Counted from the stretch's first letter, positions 10,420-22,980 are shown. The stretch is DNA of 64,000 bases from Hemibagrus wyckioides (GCF_019097595.1 NC_080715.1:2967073-3031072), one strand, 5' to 3'. Program-made: numbers and translations. Notes: generated by a model from the sequence alone, not told the origin.

Positions 10420-12250
10420 AATGACAAAGCAGGATATCATGAAACACCTGAAAGTGCCCCCTCTGGTGGTCTGACAAGGAAGTGTCCCAGTAACTCCTAA
10501 CAACTAGAAGATTGAGAAGGAGAAATATTTTATTTTAAATGTAATCTTTATAATTGCTAGGTTGTTTGTTTATGAATGTAATTTTATTAATTTATTAACT
10601 AATTTATTAAAGCACTCTGACATTGTAAGATATTTTAAAACTATTAAAAATAAGTTTTAAAAAAAATTCAAAGCCTGTTAGAATTTCACATTATGTTAAA
10701 AAACATAGCATATGCAAGATATTTATAATTTTTTATTTAATATCATATTTGTGAAAGTGTAGTTCTCTGCACTGTGTCAGCAGGTGAATCTGTAGAAGCA
10801 AGGTTCTATAAGAACTGAATAACGTTTAAAATCAGTAGGTTCAGATAGGATAATGAAGGGCTCTATGAAATGTAGAACAGCTACATAGATGGGTGTCATC
10901 AGTTACAGTGTAAATGAGGTAATGACATTTTAAGGAGATAAAACATACTGAAATATTTAGATTTTATATCAGAGACAGCATGGGTATTAATCCAGAAATA
11001 GGGTCAAAGGTTGTTGCTGGAACACAGGAGAGAAAGAAATCAGGAATGAATTCACGTGTCTGCACTGTGATTAGGAAACTTATGGACTTTGAGTGCTTTT
11101 CTGTTTAGACAAACTGTGTGCTATTTGCTACCAGTTACAGGTACAATGTCTTATTAATTTGTGGTTTGGACTTCTAGAGTTACAGAAATACATCCTGTCA
11201 TTGTTCACTTATTTATTCCTGATCAAAATCTGTACCACAAATGTATAAGGTGGTGTTTTTCAGTTTATTGATTCTTAGGTAATCTAAAATATACAGCAGA
11301 CACAAGAGCAACACATTTGTTTAGTATAGACATAACGTAAGCATCTTTCCATCCAATTCACACACTGTGCTCACTGAAAAAGTGTAAACCAAGTCAGCTG
11401 GAATTGTCACGTCTCACTGTAAAAGAAAGCTGCACCCTGAAACACATTAAATATGTTGGGATTGAAATATTTGTGTTGTGTTTAGTGAATCTGGTGTTAA
11501 TCTGTTGGAAGAAGCAAATCTTAGGTTAATACAGTCAATGTATTATGACAAAACATTTTTTTCAGCTAGTTACTTTATATGTGGTCACTCATTATTTTGT
11601 AGATTTTTTTTTACACATGTACGACTTTCAATATGCTGCTTCCATAAATAAACCTCCTACACATTTTTGGATTAAGTATTCTGCACATAATACTTAATTC
11701 TTTGTAACTGGAACCTGTTGTACACACAAGAAGTGGCTTCATGTTCAAAAATATCTGGTTATTATATTTATTGGTTCCTCCAAATAGCTAGAAGAAATAT
11801 AAAATGCAAGCCAAACCAAAGTTTGGGTCTTAGGAGGTTAATAGTCAATGTACAGCAGAAAGTCATACAAGTGAAGAACTGTAGCTGGTTTTTTCCCCAG
11901 TTCTTGTTTCTCTCCAGTAAATTATTCTGCAAAAATGAGCAGCATACCAAATTATCTGTTGCATTTTATTTTCCATGTTTAAGTCCTTTAATATTCTCCC
12001 TGTGTGACTTGTCTTGTTGTATATGAGACCATAATGGGGTTACTGACAGAAACAATAGCAGGAATAAGAACTTAAAACAAGCTTAAACCACACTCAGAAC
12101 GAGACGTAACACACAATCTTTGATGACTGTTGTGTAAGAATGAAACTAAATAAACATAAATCTCTACAATTAGTCTAAATATAAAAACGGCTAATACACA
12201 GTCAGACTGTAACAATAATTCTCATTTGTGTTTAACTCTCACTCTTAGAC
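10420..12250. other. Far 3' flank of TRIM A, no gene seen
   Basis: AT-rich sequence, partly alignable to 43390-44160 of the other arm (for example 11880-11935 with about 43495-43550, and 11600-11640 with about 43590-43630). The open frame at 11718-12026 has no protein features I recognise and is not preserved in the sister arm. Confidence 0.55.
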
Positions 12251-13054
12251 ATCTATTTCATCCCAACATCAAGATGCTCCAGTATCTCCACATCACCCAG
12301 TTTCTCTCAGTGATCACACCAGTTAATGGATGAATGAGATCAGTAGCTAAGGGAGATACACTCATGAATATTAATGAGTCTCCTCCTGCCATCCTATGGT
12401 TTAGAAATTTGTGACAAATCCATCTGATGTTTGTAAAACCACAAAGTGCAGGTGGAGTGAAACGGAGAGCTTGAATTCTCCTCCACTGTACAGTTTCACA
12501 CATAACACACACAGCCAGCTAAACATTTCACCCAAGATTAACAGCATAGTGCTAACAAGTACAAATACAGTAAAGACATGAGCTTTCAAAGTCTCAGTTT
12601 ATTTCAAATGATTTAAAATACATCAATAAAATTAAATCATCTATTTCAGATTTCAGATTCTACATTTAAACAGACTTTTATTATTTTATTTTCCTCCTGT
12701 GGTTTATTTGTGTGTTGAAGCCCTGAACTGAAAGCTGTGGAGGAAAAAGTTCTTTGTAGTTATTTAAACTTAATGTCACATTATTTTAAATTAATAACTC
12801 TATTTCAACAAAGTAAATAATTCTTTTAACTCAAAATCAACTTTAATTTCATCTAATAACTTTCAGGATGTATCATTTCCAGTTTCACATTATTTTGATT
12901 TCATTGACAAGGTGAGCTGAAATAAGGTCACAGCACTTCAATAAACTTTTCACAATGAACTGTTCAGTGCTTCTGTAAAAACAAACTTTCACAAAGAATA
13001 TGAATCTTTTAATCTGCAATATTTCATGAATGATCTGGAATAAAACTATCAGCT

Positions 13055-13906
13055 CTAACTGATCTGATTCACTCTTACAGAGCACTGAAGTGGCAGGATC
13101 TTTAGAGGAGATTCTTTACCATAAACACCTAGATATGGCAGTAATTTATCAGTAAATGTGTGTGTGAAAGTGTGTAAGTGTGTGTTAGTGAGAGGGTTGG
13201 AGAATGACAGCTTTCCTCTGTCCCAGTCCAGTTTCACTCTGATCCTCTGGAGTTTCTGTTCCACTGAGAGGTGAGTGAATGTCTGTGGTGTAGAACATGC
13301 CAAATATTTACCATCATAATACCTCACATACCAGATTCCATTTTTGGAGTATATCATCCCCTTCCTCTGAGCAGATTCTGTCATCACACCCACTAACCAG
13401 TCTGTACAGTCTCCAACTTCAACATCCCAGCAGTGTGTCCCTGAGTTAAAGCCCTCAGAGCCCAGGATACACCAATATTGATCAAATCTCTCTGGATTAT
13501 CAGGAAGTTTCTGTTTCTCATCACTGCGTCTCACACTGGTCAGATCATCAGATACAATGAGTTTAGGATGAACAGTGTTGGGGTCCAGAGGTACAGGTGC
13601 TGAAAACACACACACACACACACACACACGATGGAGCTAAGCTAACTTCAACATTACATTCACATGGAACTAGCTAACATTTACAGAAACCAAGAAATGA
13701 TAACTGTAATTACAAAATTAACAACTTGCCTTATGCAGTTTTCAGAGTGTGTTTAAATTAGAGATGTAACCAATCATTATCACAATTCTAATTCTATGAT
13801 AACTCTAAAACTTTTATAAACCACTGAAACTCTTCGTTTTCACTCAGTCAATAGAAGCATTTCAAAATAAATGTTCCCTCAAATAAAATAATTACAAAAT
13901 GAACAG

Positions 13907-13950
<44 letters not shown>

Positions 13951-16950
13951 CAACAACAATAATAATAATCTTTTTCTTCTTCTTTGGGCTTTTCCCTTCA
14001 GGGGTCTCCACAGCGAATCATCTCTCTCCACCTATCCCTATCTTCTGCATCCTCAACACTTACACCCACTAGCTTCATATCCTCATTTATTACATCCATA
14101 TACCTCTTCTTTGGCCTTCCTCTTTTCCTCCTGCCTGGCAGCTCCATGTCCAACGTTCTCCTACCAATATACTCACTCTTCCTCCTCTGGACATGTCCAA
14201 AACATCTTAATCTGTCCTCCCTAACTTTGTCCCCCAGATGTCCAACATGAGCCGTCCCTCTGATGTACTCGTTCCTAATCCTGTCCAACCGTGTCACTCC
14301 CAAAGAGAACCTCAACATCTTCAGCTCTGCTACCTCCAGCTCTGACTCCTGTCTCTGTCTCAGTGATACTGTCTCTAAACCATACAGCATGGCTGGTCTC
14401 ACCACTGTCCTGTACACCTTCCCCTTGATTCTCGCTGAAATTTTTCTATCACACAGAACTCCTGGCACCTTTCTCCACCCATTCCAACCTGCCTGCACTC
14501 GCTTCTTTACCTCTTTCCCACACGCTCCATTACTCTGGACTGTTGACCCCAAGAACTTAAACTCCTGTACCTTCTTCACCTCTTCACCCTGTAATCTTAC
14601 TGTTCCACTTCCCCCCCTGTCATTCACTCACATGTACTCAGTCTTACTACGACTGACTTTCATTCCTCTTCTCTCCAGCACAAACCTCCACCTCTCCAGG
14701 TTTTCCTCCACCTGCTCCCTGCTCTCACTACAGATCACAATGTCATCTGCAAACATCATTGTCCAAGGAGACTCCTGTCTGACCTCCTCTGACAACTGGT
14801 CCATCACCATAGCAAACAGGAAGGGGCTCAGAGCCGATCCCTGATGCAGTCCCACCTCCACTTTGAACTCCTCTGTCTGCCCTACAGCACACCTCACCAC
14901 TGTCCTGCTCCTCTCATACATGTCCTGCACCACTCTGACATACTTCTCTGCTACTCCTGACTTCCTCATACAGTACCACAGCTCTTCTCTTGGCACCCTG
15001 TCATACGCTTTCTCCAAGTCTACAAACACACAGTGCAACTCTCTCTGACCATCCCTATACTTCTCCATCAACAACTTAAAGATCGGCACTAATACACTTC
15101 TTCTCCATTCCTCAGGCATCTTCTCACTCTCTAAAACCCAGTTAAACAAACTAGTTAAAAATTCCACTGCCGCCTCTCCTAGACACTTCCAGACCTCCAC
15201 CGGGATGTCGTCAGGACCAACTGTCTTTCCACTTTTCATCCTCTTCAAAGCCTTCCTGACTTCATCCTTTCTAATCTTATCTACTTCCTGTTCCACAGAG
15301 TTCACCCATTCTACTCTTTGCTCCCTCTCATTTTCCTCATTCATCAGCTCTTCAAAGTACTCCTTCCATCTCCTCTGTACACTCTCCTCACTTGTGAGTA
15401 CCTTTCCATCTCTATCTTTAATAACTCTAACTTTCTGCACATCCTCCCCATCTCGATCCCTCTGCCTAGCTAACCTGTACAAGTCCTTCTCTCCATCTCT
15501 AGTGTCTAACCTAGTGTACAACTCGTCATACGCCTTCTGCTTGGCCTTAGACACCTCCCTCTTCACTCTGTGCTGTAACTCCTTGTATTCCTGTCTATTC
15601 TCTTCTGTCCTGTCCATGTCCCACTTCTTCTTGGCTAACCTCTTCCTCTGAATACTATCCTGAACTTCCTCATTCCACCACCAAATCTCCTTATCTTCTT
15701 TCCTCCTTCCAGATGACACACCCAGCACCTTTCTTCCTGTCTCCCTGATCACTTCTGCTGTAGTTTCCCAGTCATCTGGCAGCACTACCTGACCACCCAG
15801 AGCCTGCCTCGACTTCTGTCTAAATTCCTCACAACATTCCTCCTTCTTCAGCTTCCACCACTTGGTTTTCTTCTCCATCTCTATCTTTGACCTCTGCTTA
15901 CAGACCATCAAATTCATCCTACACACCACCATCCTATGCTGTCTGGCTACACTCTCTCCCACTGCCACTTTACAGTCACTAATTTCTTTCAGATTGCCTC
16001 TTCTACATAGGATGTAGTCTACCTGTGTGCTCCTACCTCCACTCTTGTAGGTCACTCTATGCTCCTACCTCTTCTGAAAATAAGTGTTAACCACAGCCAT
16101 GTCCATCCTCTTAGCAAAGTCCACTACCATCTGTCCTTCAAGGTTCCTTTCCTTAACTCCAAACTTGCCCATCACCTCCTCATCACCTGTGTTCCCCTCA
16201 CCAACATGTCCATTAAAATCTGCTCCTATCACCACACTCTCCCCCGTGGGAATACTCTCTATCACCTCATCTACTTCACTCCAGAATTTCTCTTTCTCCT
16301 GTAACTCACCACCTACCTGTGGGGCATAACCACTAACAACATTCAACATCACCCCTTCAACCTCTAACTTCAGACTCATCATCCTGTCTGACACTCTCAT
16401 CACCTCCAGAACATTCCTCACAAACTCCTCCTTCAGGACCACACCTACCCCATTTCTCTTACTATCCACACCATAATAAAACAGCTTGAATCCTGCTCCT
16501 ATACTACGAACCTTGCTACCCTTCCCCCTGGTCTCCTGTACACACAGTATATCCACCTTCCTTCTCTCCATCATATCAGCCAGCTCTCTACCTTTCCCTG
16601 TCATAGTACCAACATTCAGAGTTCCTATTCTCAATCCTACACTCTTACCTTTCCTCTTCTCTCTCTGTCTGCACACTCTCCTCCCTCCTCTACTTCTTCG
16701 ACCAACAGTAGCCCAATTTCCACCAGCGCCCTGTAGGTCAACGGCGCCAATGGCAGTCGTTGTTAACCCGGGCCTCGACCGATCCGGTATGAAATTTAGA
16801 TTACTGACAATTCGCATGGTTAAATTTGGCAATGTTTTACGCCGGATGCCCTTCCTGACGCAACCCTCTCTATTTATCCGGGCTTGGGACCGGCACAGAA
16901 GTCACTGGACTGTGACACCCATGGCTAGATCAACAATAAAAATAATAATG

Positions 16951-17002
<52 letters not shown>

Positions 17003-18824
17003 GTATACTGCTAGAATTAACTTAATTTTATTTAACAACTGCAAAAAAAAAAAAAAAACAGTGGGCAAAAATATCAGATAAAAAAAAAGAAAGAAAGACT
17101 CTTACTGTATTGGACAGTGTCCTGCATCTTCTCCCAGACTCTGAACTTCAGGTTGGCCAGATGTTTTGCCACATGGATCAGTGCTCCTGAAAGCTCCTCT
17201 GGATGCTGCAGTGTGCACTGGGCTCTGCAAAAACATTCAGGAGTCAGTGTTGCTGTGGCTTTGGATTCAGAAACACAGAGAACCAGAGAGACAGGAACCA
17301 CATCACTCACCTTTTCACTGTGGCCTTGTAGTTCTGGAAAACAACAAAGCAAATATCAGTGGATATGATTTACATTTTTACACCACTGAAATGTGACGTT
17401 TCTGATGATGGAAAGAAGTTTGACTTTCTCACAGTATAAATACTGACTAAATGATCCTCACTTGCAAGAACAGGACGTCTTCAGCTCTCATCTCCTCTTC
17501 TACGGCTCTGATTGTGTCTGAAAGAGATGATGTGTCTCTGCTCAGCTTCTCAATCTTCTCCTTCATCATCTGACTCTTCTGCTCCTCTTCCTCTCTCAGT
17601 GCAGTGATCCTGACTGCCTCTTCATCTCGTAGAAACTGGTGAAGCTTCTCAAACTGCTCCTTAATCTGACGCTCTGTGTGTTGGGCCTGAATCTGCAGTG
17701 AAGAGGAAATCAAATGAAATAGAACTGATTTTACAATGATGAAGAATAGAATTCTATCAAAACCATGTTAATGATTGTAACCTTTATATGTTCTGCAGTC
17801 TGACTCCAGTTCAGTTTACAGTCTTTAAAGATCTTCAGTTTCTCCTGTAGGGGTTTCAGTGCAGTTTTGATCTCCTCCTGAAACAAATCAACACACTGCA
17901 TGGAGACTCTGTGTTTCAGCTCTTATTGTACACATCATTAACTCAGATCACTGTTTATTAAGAGGGTTTAACTCTAAATATGTTCAATATGAGTTTATAA
18001 ATAATGTGACAATATTATCTATAGTATATTCTCATTTAACAAGCACTCAGAGAAGCTTTTAAAATCCACTAAGTGCAGAAGGAAATTGTAAAAATTATAT
18101 ATCTGCTCTGGTTTATGCAGGAGACACTTCAGATGGTGAAAATCTGAATAAAACAGTTATATTTACAGCATTTGGCAGATGCTCTTATACAGAGAAACCT
18201 ATGTTTATCTCCGTTATACAAATGAGGAACAAGGGCCTTACTCAAGGGCCCAGCACTAGCATCATGGTGTCCTGGGATTTAAACTCACAACCTTCCAAGC
18301 AGTAGTCCAACATCTTAACCACTGATCTACCACTACATGAATAAACTGATCAAAAACCAAATACAATACTGAAAACAGATATTGTTAAGTAATATAAGCT
18401 TCTTTCACAGGTACATTTTATTTACCTTACAGTCTGTCACTGCCTCATCAATGGGGCAGAATTTGTGGTTGGTGTGTTTCCTTGAGTCCCGACACACCAC
18501 ACACACCGGCTGTTGATCGTCCAGACAGAAGAGTTTGAGTTTCTCACTGTGCAGACTGCAGACTGTTTCAGACCCTGATGAAGAGCTCTGATTTCTCTCC
18601 TGTAAGAAAGTCTCACACAGGTTCTTTAAGGCCAGATTTGTGGGAGGTTCAGACATAGATGACTTCCTCCTACATACAGGACATTCTCTGGATCCTTTGG
18701 CCTCCCAGAACTGCTGCAAACACACTTTACACACACTGTGACTGCAATGCAGTAAAACAGGATCCTTGAAGATTTCACAGCACACAGGACAGGAGAAATC
18801 CTCCTCTGAAAACTTAGAAGCCAT
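13055..18824 (-). CDS. TRIM A: TRIM35/nf7-like RING-B-box-coiled-coil-B30.2 E3 ligase
   Basis: The coding exons are 18426-18824, 17782-17877, 17462-17692, 17311-17333, 17106-17224 and 13055-13599, joined GT-AG in phase. They give 1413 bp and 470 residues. The RING (CPVC at 12-15, C27, H29, C32, C35, CPVC at 48-51) would recruit an E2 for ubiquitin transfer. A single B-box spans about 89-120, an Arg/Glu-rich coiled coil about 134-250, and the PRY-SPRY (B30.2) domain about 290-470 ([32 protein letters not shown]). One B-box and this exon pattern fit fish TRIM35/TRIM39/nf7-like genes better than finTRIMs. The final intron (13600-17105) is swollen by an RTE LINE in the same orientation. All splice sites are canonical and no stop is seen, so I judge it intact. 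TRIM B is its sister. Confidence 0.92.
13908..13969. repeat. (AAT)n microsatellite at the LINE 3' side
   Basis: AAT/ATA units with an AAC interruption abut the 3' end of the minus-strand RTE LINE. The LINE's other end carries an (ATT)n run at 16950-17001, so the two runs are in opposite orientation. Confidence 0.95.
13970..16945 (-). mobile_element. RTE-like LINE inserted in the last intron of TRIM A
   Basis: A nearly full coding region runs from about 16832 down to 13998 on the minus strand, flanked by trinucleotide microsatellites. It encodes an AP endonuclease and an RT of the RTE type common in fish genomes. It is absent from intron 5 of TRIM B, so it inserted after the duplication or was lost there. 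Stops at about 16056 and 14625 and an internal deletion near 15080 make it inactive. Confidence 0.85.
13998..16832 (-). pseudogene. RTE-like endonuclease-reverse transcriptase, broken
   Basis: Endonuclease signatures occur from about 16650: [29 protein letters not shown] and [14 protein letters not shown], with the late VDYILCRR and QHRMVV boxes after 16055. RT signatures include [42 protein letters not shown] and an intact [10 protein letters not shown]. The C-terminus ends RRMIRCGDP-like ([10 protein letters not shown]). The frame is open apart from two stops, but between VLVPIFK and [10 protein letters not shown] (about 15080) the usual fingers segment is missing without loss of frame. Without that segment the RT should not fold properly. 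Confidence 0.88.
16950..17001. repeat. (ATT)n microsatellite
   Basis: About 17 ATT units at the 5' side of the minus-strand RTE LINE, in TRIM A intron 5. Confidence 0.95.
18158..18336 (-). repeat. tRNA-headed SINE with L2 tail in TRIM A intron 1
   Basis: On the minus strand it starts GTAGTGGTAGATCAGTGG (A-box-like) and continues to GGTTGTGAGTTTAAATCC (B-box-like). It ends in a degraded L2-type tail with CATCTGCCAAATGCTG. The same SINE sits at the same place in TRIM B intron 1 (36494-36668). Pol III boxes in the head are a hallmark of tRNA-derived SINEs. Confidence 0.8.
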
Positions 18825-18868
18825 TTTCTTTTACTGCTGCTGTTGTTCTCTCCAGTCCGAACACTCAG

Positions 18869-18880
18869 AGTTTCACTTTC
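18869..18880 (-). promoter_or_regulatory. ISRE upstream of TRIM A
   Basis: On the minus strand this reads GAAAGTGAAACT, an exact fit to the interferon-stimulated response element GAAANNGAAACT bound by IRF/ISGF3. It ends 45 bases before the ATG, and the other arm keeps it at the same distance. It predicts induction by type I interferon. Confidence 0.8.
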
Positions 18881-19657
18881 ACTTTGATAAAAATTAAACA
18901 CACGCTGATTTCAGGATTGTTTAGGTCCAGTTAGTAAACACTTCCTTACACAGGGCTGAAAATGAGACTCAGATTTCTCCATAAACTGAGAATAAACCTA
19001 ATCTCACCAGAGCAGAACACTGCAGACTGTTTCTGAAGGACTGCAGTCGTCTCAGACTCCACACTTCCTTAATAGGTGGAGTTTTACAGAGACACGTTAT
19101 AACCTGTTACAGTCATCAGTTACATCAGAAACAGCACACAACACATGTTTAATTACTGAGTACAAATGAATTAACTGTAATTTTGGTACAAATTTATCCA
19201 GTGATGAATTTCTCTCTTCTGGACTGAGATAATGATTTAATTCCTGAATTCTGTCACTATTCCAGTTTAGGACACAAGATCCCAGAATGCACTAATTCTC
19301 AGTGGGATGAACTGGATCTCAGTCAGAAGTGTTCAGTCTTATAAACAGCAACAATTACAGCACTTTATCAACACATATATGATGAAAATGAATCCTTTAT
19401 TAATCCAGTCTCGTAATCTTGAAAATAGTCTTGTTTTTAAATACAATATGTCCAAATAACACATGAATGGGGAGAAAAATGTGTGTGGAAATTAATTTCC
19501 ATGCATCTAAATTTTATTAAAGTTCATGAAAGTTGGATATGAAAAAAAAAAACTTTGCATCACATCTATTAAAGATTAAATTGGTCATAAAGAACCGAGC
19601 AGAAAACCGTGTGAAGAAGAAGAAATGTGTCTTGTCTCTTTAAGAGCTTTGGGGAAA

Positions 19658-19667
19658 TCTCGCGAGA
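19658..19667. promoter_or_regulatory. TCTCGCGAGA palindrome at the LINE 5' end
   Basis: An exact TCTCGCGAGA, a motif known from CpG-rich vertebrate promoters, about 20 bp before the LINE ORF1 region. It could be part of the LINE's internal promoter (inference). Confidence 0.55.
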
Positions 19668-19673
19668 AAAGGT

Positions 19674-20267
19674 GTGAGGGGGGAGGGGGGGCGTGATAAT
19701 AAACAATGTGAGAGTCTCTCTGTGTTGATTCACTTTAAAGACAATAATTTAGCAGTAAAGGTGAAGCTAGGTTTCATCAGTTATGTGGTGTGGGAATATA
19801 TTCCCCCTCCTTTACGGTGTTATAATTGCCAGTGCATGGGACATACCACTACTGTTTGCAAAGGGAAAATGTGATGTGTAAAATGTGGAGAAGATCATGA
19901 GTACAGGAAGTGTCAGGAAGGAACTAAGATGAAATGCTGTAATTGTGGGGGAGAGCACAGTGCTGCTTATGCAGGATGTCCAGTGCAACAGCAGGCTCGG
20001 GACATCCAAAAGGTAAAGTCCAGTCAGAATTGAACATATGCAGAAGCTCGTAGAATGAATCAAAAAACAGAAACAAGAATCCAAAGGGAACAGGCGCAAA
20101 CTTCCCAGGCGATTGAGTCAATGAAACAGCTGAACTTGTCAAGAAACAACTCAACAGATAGTATAAACATGAGCAGAACTGATTTTGTGCTGTTTACCTG
20201 TGCAGTAGTGAATGGCTCTGAACAGCTGGAAAGAAGATCAGACAAAATAAAAATTGTGGTAGAATAG
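19674..20267 (+). pseudogene. Nimb/I-type LINE ORF1 (CCHC nucleic-acid-binding protein), broken
   Basis: The sequence encodes RCYNCQCMGHTTTVCKGKM, then a TGA at 19873, then CVKCGEDHEYRKC and CCNCGGEHSAAYAGC in frame: three zinc knuckles in a row. ORF1 proteins of this clade bind element RNA. The N-terminal part upstream of the knuckles is short or missing, so the ORF is truncated as well as interrupted. Confidence 0.78.
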
Positions 20268-20477
20268 AACAAATTCTTGAACTGCACTGGTATATCAGCG
20301 GAGCAAATCCATAAGATATTAAAACCTAAAGAAGGAAAAACAGAAGGAAGCATAACAACAAGCTATGATACATCTCAGTGTAGTGATACATAACATCATC
20401 ATGTCTTTCCTATTACTTCATTGGAATGCCAGAAGCTTGATCACTAATGGGCAGGAGTTTAAAAATACACTGCAGAT

Positions 20478-22980
20478 ATGAGTAAATCTCCTGATATAAT
20501 TTGTGTAGAAGAAACATGGGTACATAAGTCATTGGACTTTAAGCTGAATGGGTACAAAGTAATAAGGAAAGATAGAAATAATGGTAGAGGTGGAGGTTGT
20601 GCTACATTCATAAAAGAAAATGTGATATACAGGTGTGTAAATAATGAAAGTAATGCAGAGAGCATGTGTATAGAAGTAATGGGTATACAGGGGGTAATTA
20701 GAATAGTAAATTATTATAATCCTTGTTCGGAATTATCAGTAGGCATTCTAAAAGGTGCCGTGGGAGAATCATCAAACAAAATGATTTTATGTGGTGATCT
20801 TAATGCACACAGTAGTATTTGGGGTAGCAGGAACACAGATAAAAACGGTGAAGTAATAGAAGAATTCATGGAAGAAAACACTCTAATATGTCTAAATGAT
20901 GGCAACCCAACAAGAATAGACATAATAAGAGGTACAATGTCATGTTTAGATGTCACAATAGTTTCAGCATCATTAGCTGGAAAATGCATATGGTCAGTAG
21001 CTAAAGATAATATTGGAAGTGATCATTTTCCTGTGATCTGTGAAATTCAAAATAAGATTCAATTAGAAAATGGTAATTTAGGTTTAAGATGGATATATAA
21101 AAAGGCGGACTGGGAAAAGTTTCAAATGATATGTAAAGAACAGTTTGAAAATCTGTCAGTAGAGGGCAGTGTTGATGATAGGTACGATAAAATAGTGAAT
21201 GGCATTTATCTGGCAATGTCACAATCTATCCCACTAGTAAGTGGTACAAGTAAAAGAAAGAATGTACCATGGTGGTCAGAGGAATGCTCGAAAGCAATTA
21301 GAGAAAGGAATAAATCATTTACATTTTTAAGAAGAACACTGACCCCAGAAGCAGTCATAGATTATCACAAGGAAACAGCTTATGTTGAAAAGGTTATCAA
21401 AAATACAAAGAAGACAGCATGGCAAAACTTCTGTAACACGTTAGGAAGGGAAACGGAAATAAATACAGTCTGGAGTATGATAAAGAAGATGAATGGGATT
21501 GACAGCTTTAGGAATATACCTGTGATGGAGGAAGGTGGGAAGGTTGCCATTACAAATAAAGATAAGGTCACAATGCTGACTCAAACTTTTGCCAAAGCCC
21601 ATAGCATTGAAAACTTAGATGATGCATTCTTAATAAGACGACAACAAATTATGAATATATTTGGAAATACTTGTAAGAAAAAGCAAGATTTTAATAGTAT
21701 TTTGGATGAAGAGTTTAGTTACTTTGAATTAAAATTAGCAATTAATAACTCAAAGAATACAACACCAGATAAAGATATGATAAGTTATAAAACATTAAAG
21801 AAACTACCAGCTAAAGCATTAGAAGCATTATTGGAATTGTATAATTGTATATGGAATGAGGACATCCTTCCTAAGCAGTGGAAGAATGCAATTGTGCTTC
21901 CTCTAGCTAAGCCTGGGAAAGACATAACAAAACCCAGCAGCTATAGACCCATCGCTCTCACCTCTACACTATGTAAAGTCATGAAAAAAATGATTGTCAG
22001 ACGACTGAATTACATTTTGGAGAAAAGGGAAATGTTATCAACTTTTCAAAGTGGATTTAGGAAAAGTAGATCTACAGTAGATGCTTTGATACTATTTGAA
22101 AATGAAGTTAAAAAGCCTATGTAATGAAAGAGTACATGGTTGCAGTATTCTTTGACAGAAAAGGCTTATGACACTTTGTGGAGAGAAGGTTTGCTAATTA
22201 AACTGAATAGATTAGGTATAGGTGGGAAAGTTTATAATTGGGTTTTAGACTTCTTATCAGAGCGTACCTTTCAGGTTAAAATTGGAGAAGAAACATCAGA
22301 TCCTTATAACATTCTAAATGGAACTCCACAGGGTAGTGCAATTAGTCCAATATTGTTTAATTTAATGATTAACGATGTTTTTGATAAAATAAGGAAAACA
22401 GGAATAGGATTAGCACTTTATTCAGATGATGGAGCATTATGGAAGAGAGGACGCAATATTAAAAATGTAGTTAAAGGCATACAGGAGTCAATTAAAAAAG
22501 TGGAGGAGTGGTCCCTGGACTGGGGTTTAAAGTTTAAAAAACAAAGTATATGTTATTCACTAAGAATCAGAAGATCGAACATTGGAGCAATTAAAACATC
22601 CCCTGTAGATGCAATTGGTGTAGAAATGGGCGAGATGCCTCTTGAGCTTAAAAGGACAAAACTGGCAATGACGTATTGGGTGAATCTTCAACAATCAGTG
22701 AGTACTCATCTCACTCGTAAAATACTGGAGGAGTGCTGGGAATATTCGTATGATGGTGGATGCAGCTTTGGATGGAAGAGTAGAGTATGGCCCAAGGGGT
22801 ATGGCATGGATAATAAGACCTTCTGTCCTAATGTACCACTCACTGTTGCCCCACCATGGAGAGTCCCTGAACCGCTTGTAGATTTGAATAATGGTATATT
22901 TTTGTTGGGCTCCAGCACATGTTGGGGTAGCTGGTAATGAAGTTGCTGATAAACTAGCAAAAAAGCACTAGACAAGATGG
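20478..22980 (+). pseudogene. Nimb/I-type LINE ORF2 (endonuclease, RT, RNase H), broken
   Basis: The AP endonuclease motifs VEETWVHKS, ILCGDLNAHSSIWGS and DNIGSDHFPV lie in the first 240 residues. RT follows with KPSSYRPIALTSTLCKVM and FQSGFRKSRSTVDALI. After a stop and frameshift near 22120-22140 it continues with YDTLWREGLLIKL, NGTPQGSAISPILFNLMIND and LYSDDGALW, where the catalytic box reads YSDD rather than YADD. The frame shifts again, and PAHVGVAGNEVADKLAKK at about 22910-22965 is the last block of an RNase H domain. A remnant of the C-terminal Cys/His motif (CDVCGVSENVYHVLFRC) follows at 23236-23466. Confidence 0.87.

Larger units (their letters stand above)
10106..19125 (-). repeat. 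Left arm of a large inverted segmental duplication (TRIM A arm)
   Basis: Reverse-complemented, this interval matches 35690-44465 in order: 5' flank, TRIM exon 1, intron 1 with SINE, exons 2-6, 3' flank, and a far 3' block with an L2-type tail. Coding exons are near identical and introns clearly alignable. Interruptions are the RTE LINE in this arm, the gypsy and tRNA-containing insertions in the other arm, and unmatched stretches at about 10700-11590 and 43632-44040. Confidence 0.92.

Noticed and set aside
10007..10503. Overlapping 156- and 112-codon open frames on the minus strand
   Set aside because: They are antisense to an L1 fragment and an L2-tailed repeat and show no domain.
12258..12589. 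Small open frames (62 and 84 codons) repeated at 43121-43455
   Set aside because: They are the same in both arms only because the arms are a recent duplication. They lie in the 3' flank of the TRIM genes, have no homology I know, and the longer one differs at its end.
14263..15651. Plus-strand open frames of 193 and 148 codons
   Set aside because: They are antisense shadows of the RTE LINE reverse transcriptase.
13055..18824. Assignment of the TRIM pair to the finTRIM family
   Set aside because: Only one B-box is seen, and the sequence character (FLQERNQ linker, PRY motif) fits TRIM35/nf7-like fish genes better. An ISRE alone does not define finTRIM.
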